A stretch of DNA of 9,036 nucleotides from Bacilli bacterium (GTDB lineage Bacteria; Bacillota_I; Bacilli_A; Haloplasmatales; Haloplasmataceae): the NCBI GenBank assembly GCA_012513195.1, contig JAAZCR010000180.1, positions 1-9,036 of the forward strand, written 5' to 3'. A program made the position numbers and the translations under genes. A model generated the notes under the pieces. That model had not been told where the DNA came from. It saw nothing but the letters and a program-made list of their open reading frames with translations, and ran no database searches. Positions within the stretch are counted from its first letter, which is position 1; every line of letters begins with the position of its first letter. Shown here in pieces: positions 6,897 through 9,036 of this stretch.

Positions 6897-8816
6897 TTAT
6901 TCACCTGTAATTCCTGTACGTTCAATACCTTGAACAAACCAACGTTGGAGTAAAAAGTAGATAACTAACAATGGTAAGAGACTTACCAAAGTACCAGCCA
7001 TTAAAACAGCTTCACACCACATGTTTTGGAAATTTTCCCCTATGTTATTGCCATTTTGAGGATAAATATTGCGGAATGTAGCAGCGAATCGACTAAGTTC
7101 AACTGGCAAGGTACGAGCATTGGGTATATATAAACTAGTTAGGTATGTTTCATTCCAATACCATACTGTACTGAAGAGGAAAACAACAATAATCGCAGGA
7201 ACTGCCAGTGGTATAGCTATTTTGAAGAATATGTATAATGGCCCTGCCCCATCAATGCTAGCGGCTTCATCAAGAACTTTTGGTACCATGCGGAAGAATT
7301 GATAGAAGATAAAGATGAAGATGGCACTCTTAAGTCCTTGACCTAATAACGCTGGTAAGAGGAACGCAAAGACACTATTTAAAATTGTTATTTTAAAACC
7401 TAATAGATTTGTAAGTATTTCACCAAAGCGCTTATAAAAGATATATGTCGGAATCATGATAACTTGAGGTGGAATAATGAAAGTAGAAAGGATAATGATG
7501 AATAATACATTCTTACCTTTAAACTTAAAACGCGCTAAAGCATAACCTGTAATGGCACAAGCAATGGTTTGGGCAATTGCTGGTAATATGGAGTAATATA
7601 ACGATTCTAGTAATGATTTTTTAAAATTTATTATTTTGAATGCTTTATCGTAATTACCAGTATATAAACTAGTTGGAATTAATCCTACAGTAGGATTAAG
7701 TACATCCAACGGACTTTGAAAACTCTTTAATAAAAGCGTAATAAATGGGTATAGAAAAGCGAAAGCCACTACAGAAATTAAGAGATAGATAAATCCCCTT
7801 ACTAACAACCCTTGACGATTTGAGGAACCAATCAAATATTTCCGTGCCTTTAAGGCATAGTGGTTAGTATTAAAGAACGTCTCTTTATATTCATAACGAG
7901 TTGTATTATAGACAAAACCTTCTGTATAAAAACTTACCTTTGGTTTTTCCCCTCGTTGAATAGTAAAGACCAAAAACAGAATTCCTACAACCAATAATAG
8001 CACAATAAAGTAAATCCAAGCTTGACTTGCCGCATATCCAAACCCTTCATTTGGCACAATACTGAACATATTATTTTTGATTTCTGTTATAACTTCGTTA
8101 TCATCGAAAGTCGCAAGCATTATGAAGGTATAAATAAGATTAATTAAGATAATAGGTTTTAGACTTGGTAAAGTTATTTTCCAGAATTTTTCCCAACTGC
8201 TAGCACCATCAATACTTGCTGCTTCGTAAATCTCTGGACTCATTTTTTGCAGGACAGCGAGAAATACGAAGATTTGCACACCAGAGAACCAAAACATTTT
8301 GATTAATTGACTAAAAATATCAACAACTAGTGTTCCGAATTTTTGACCAAAAATGCTCATCAAAAGTTGCACAACGCGAAAATTGGCGATTCCAGGCATT
8401 ACTAGAACATTTTGGTTCCCTAGTTCTTTAATAACAGGCCCACTTGCTACGATTACTGGTAGAAAGAAAACTACTCTAAAGAAACTTCGACCTTTAATAT
8501 TCATATTAAGAATGAGTGCGAAGATTAAGGCAAAAACATTTATGACCATAATCATAATTAATGCTTTTTTGAGAAAATCCCAAAGGGTAGTAATCATAAC
8601 CCGGTCCACACTTATTGCACGTCGAAAGTTTTCTAAACCAATCCATTTAGTTTGAATTCCTTCTGCAGGAATAGTAACCAAATTAAAACTTAAATATAGT
8701 GAATAGATTAACGGATAAAGTGTAAAAATGATAAAACCAATTATCCATATTGACATAAATGAGTAGCCTAAACGGGTCTCCCGTCGTGCTAATGTAATAT
8801 GTTTACTGTGTCGCAT
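6897..8816 (-). CDS. fused MalF-MalG-type carbohydrate ABC transporter permease
   Basis: This 639-residue membrane protein contains two complete CUT1-type sugar permease halves in a single reading frame. Each half has about six predicted membrane segments (roughly 20-43, 84-104, 112-128, 172-190, 221-237, 267-286; then 341-363, 403-425, 436-460, 479-506, 538-555, 603-624). Each half also carries its own EAA loop for contact with the ATPase: EAASIDGASSWEKFWKITLP at 198-217 and EAASIDGAGPLYIFFKIAIP at 517-536. A polar linker of about 50 residues (289-338) joins them. The C-terminus GIERTGITGE is typical of MalG-like subunits. There is no ATG between codons 250 and 454, so the second half is unlikely to be started separately. 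The usual arrangement is two separate genes. Context with GH144 and GH94 enzymes points to import of beta-1,2-gluco-oligosaccharides. The binding protein and ATPase are absent here. A TAGGTGA ribosome binding site overlaps the stop codon of the preceding gene. Confidence 0.9.
   Translation of the reverse strand: MRHSKHITLARRETRLGYSFMSIWIIGFIIFTLYPLIYSLYLSFNLVTIPAEGIQTKWIGLENFRRAISVDRVMITTLWDFLKKALIMIMVINVFALIFALILNMNIKGRSFFRVVFFLPVIVASGPVIKELGNQNVLVMPGIANFRVVQLLMSIFGQKFGTLVVDIFSQLIKMFWFSGVQIFVFLAVLQKMSPEIYEAASIDGASSWEKFWKITLPSLKPIILINLIYTFIMLATFDDNEVITEIKNNMFSIVPNEGFGYAASQAWIYFIVLLLVVGILFLVFTIQRGEKPKVSFYTEGFVYNTTRYEYKETFFNTNHYALKARKYLIGSSNRQGLLVRGFIYLLISVVAFAFLYPFITLLLKSFQSPLDVLNPTVGLIPTSLYTGNYDKAFKIINFKKSLLESLYYSILPAIAQTIACAITGYALARFKFKGKNVLFIIILSTFIIPPQVIMIPTYIFYKRFGEILTNLLGFKITILNSVFAFLLPALLGQGLKSAIFIFIFYQFFRMVPKVLDEAASIDGAGPLYIFFKIAIPLAVPAIIVVFLFSTVWYWNETYLTSLYIPNARTLPVELSRFAATFRNIYPQNGNNIGENFQNMWCEAVLMAGTLVSLLPLLVIYFLLQRWFVQGIERTGITGE
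6901..6906 (-). promoter_or_regulatory. ribosome binding site deciding the GH144 start
   Basis: AGGTGA on the minus strand ends five bases before the ATG at 6895. An in-frame ATG at 6937 would add 14 residues in front of the lysine pair of the signal peptide and would lie inside the permease gene, so 6895 is preferred. The site lies within the last codons of the permease. Confidence 0.75.
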
Positions 8817-8824
8817 CTAATCAC

Positions 8825-9036
8825 CTACACTTTTACAAGGTAGTTTCCTGCTGAAACTATCTCGCCTTCATACTCATAATCGGTATTAGTATAGTTTATG
8901 ATGATTTTTACATCGTTAGAGTAAGTGACTCGCACAATACCTTTTGCGAGTACTTCACGATAAATGATTTCTTCTCCTAATACTTTTTCTAAGGCATTAT
9001 AAATAAATTGGTAAGTTTCCACAATATTTTCATCTA
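8825..9036 (-). CDS. C-terminal end of a larger protein, DUF5696-like (5' end outside window)
   Basis: The frame is open to the window edge, giving 69 full codons before the TAG at 8825-8827. A GTG at 9022 could be read as a start, but it has open in-frame codons before it and the sequence looks like a protein tail, so I read it as the end of a longer gene. The pattern VTYSNDVKIIINYTNTDYEY followed by a short loop and NYLVKV looks like the final beta strands of DUF5696-type proteins found in Gram-positive carbohydrate loci, whose function I do not know to be established. The gene ends eight bases before the permease start and shares its TAG with that gene's ribosome binding site, so it belongs to the same operon. 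The family call rests on memory of the C-terminal pattern only. Confidence 0.5.
   Translation of the reverse strand, partial: DENIVETYQFIYNALEKVLGEEIIYREVLAKGIVRVTYSNDVKIIINYTNTDYEYEGEIVSAGNYLVKV

Noticed and set aside
6896..6937. Start of the GH144 lipoprotein at the ATG at 6937
   Set aside because: It would put 14 polar residues before a standard KK-type lipoprotein signal and overlap the permease gene. The ATG at 6895 has AGGTGA at good spacing.
8825..9022. A complete 65-residue gene starting at GTG 9022
   Set aside because: The frame is open to the window edge before the GTG, and the sequence looks like the tail of a longer protein.

Overview
The window is AT-rich, every supported gene lies on the minus strand, and the genes are closely packed with short spacers. 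Ribosome binding sites are AGGTG(A) or GGAG type. Tryptophan is encoded by TGG, and TGA appears as a stop (hydroxyacid dehydrogenase). This fits a low-GC Gram-positive lineage (Bacillota, or a Mycoplasmatota relative using the standard code). I cannot place it more precisely.

Layout in the direction of transcription (high to low coordinates). (a) 9036-8825: the 3' end of a gene whose C-terminus resembles DUF5696 proteins. (b) 8816-6897: a 639-residue ABC sugar permease that carries a MalF-like and a MalG-like half in one polypeptide. (c) 6895-5582: a lipoprotein of the GH144 (PF10091) beta-1,2-glucanase family. (d) 5578-5522: a promoter with an 18-bp perfect LacI-type palindrome just downstream of its start point. 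(e) 5495-2178: a GH94 enzyme whose length and motifs match 1,2-beta-oligoglucan phosphorylase. (f) 2183-2146: an intrinsic terminator that overlaps the phosphorylase stop codon and the -35 box of the next promoter. (g) 2156-2108: the next promoter, with a second palindrome at its start point. (h) 2078-1098 and 1120 to the window edge: a D-2-hydroxyacid (glycerate-type) dehydrogenase overlapping a glycerate kinase.

The first block reads as a beta-1,2-glucan (sophorooligosaccharide) utilisation locus. The GH144 lipoprotein would cut the polymer outside the membrane, the fused permease would import the oligosaccharides, and the cytoplasmic GH94 enzyme would phosphorolyse them to glucose 1-phosphate. 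The solute-binding protein, the ATPase, a beta-glucosidase for the final sophorose and the LacI-type regulator are not in the window. The second block would reduce hydroxypyruvate or glyoxylate-type substrates and phosphorylate D-glycerate into lower glycolysis. It is a separate transcription unit with no visible biochemical link to the first.

The most unusual points are the fused two-permease polypeptide, the paired palindromic operators at the two internal promoters, and the compact terminator/promoter overlap. No RNA gene, mobile element, CRISPR array or gene-free stretch over 300 bases is visible.
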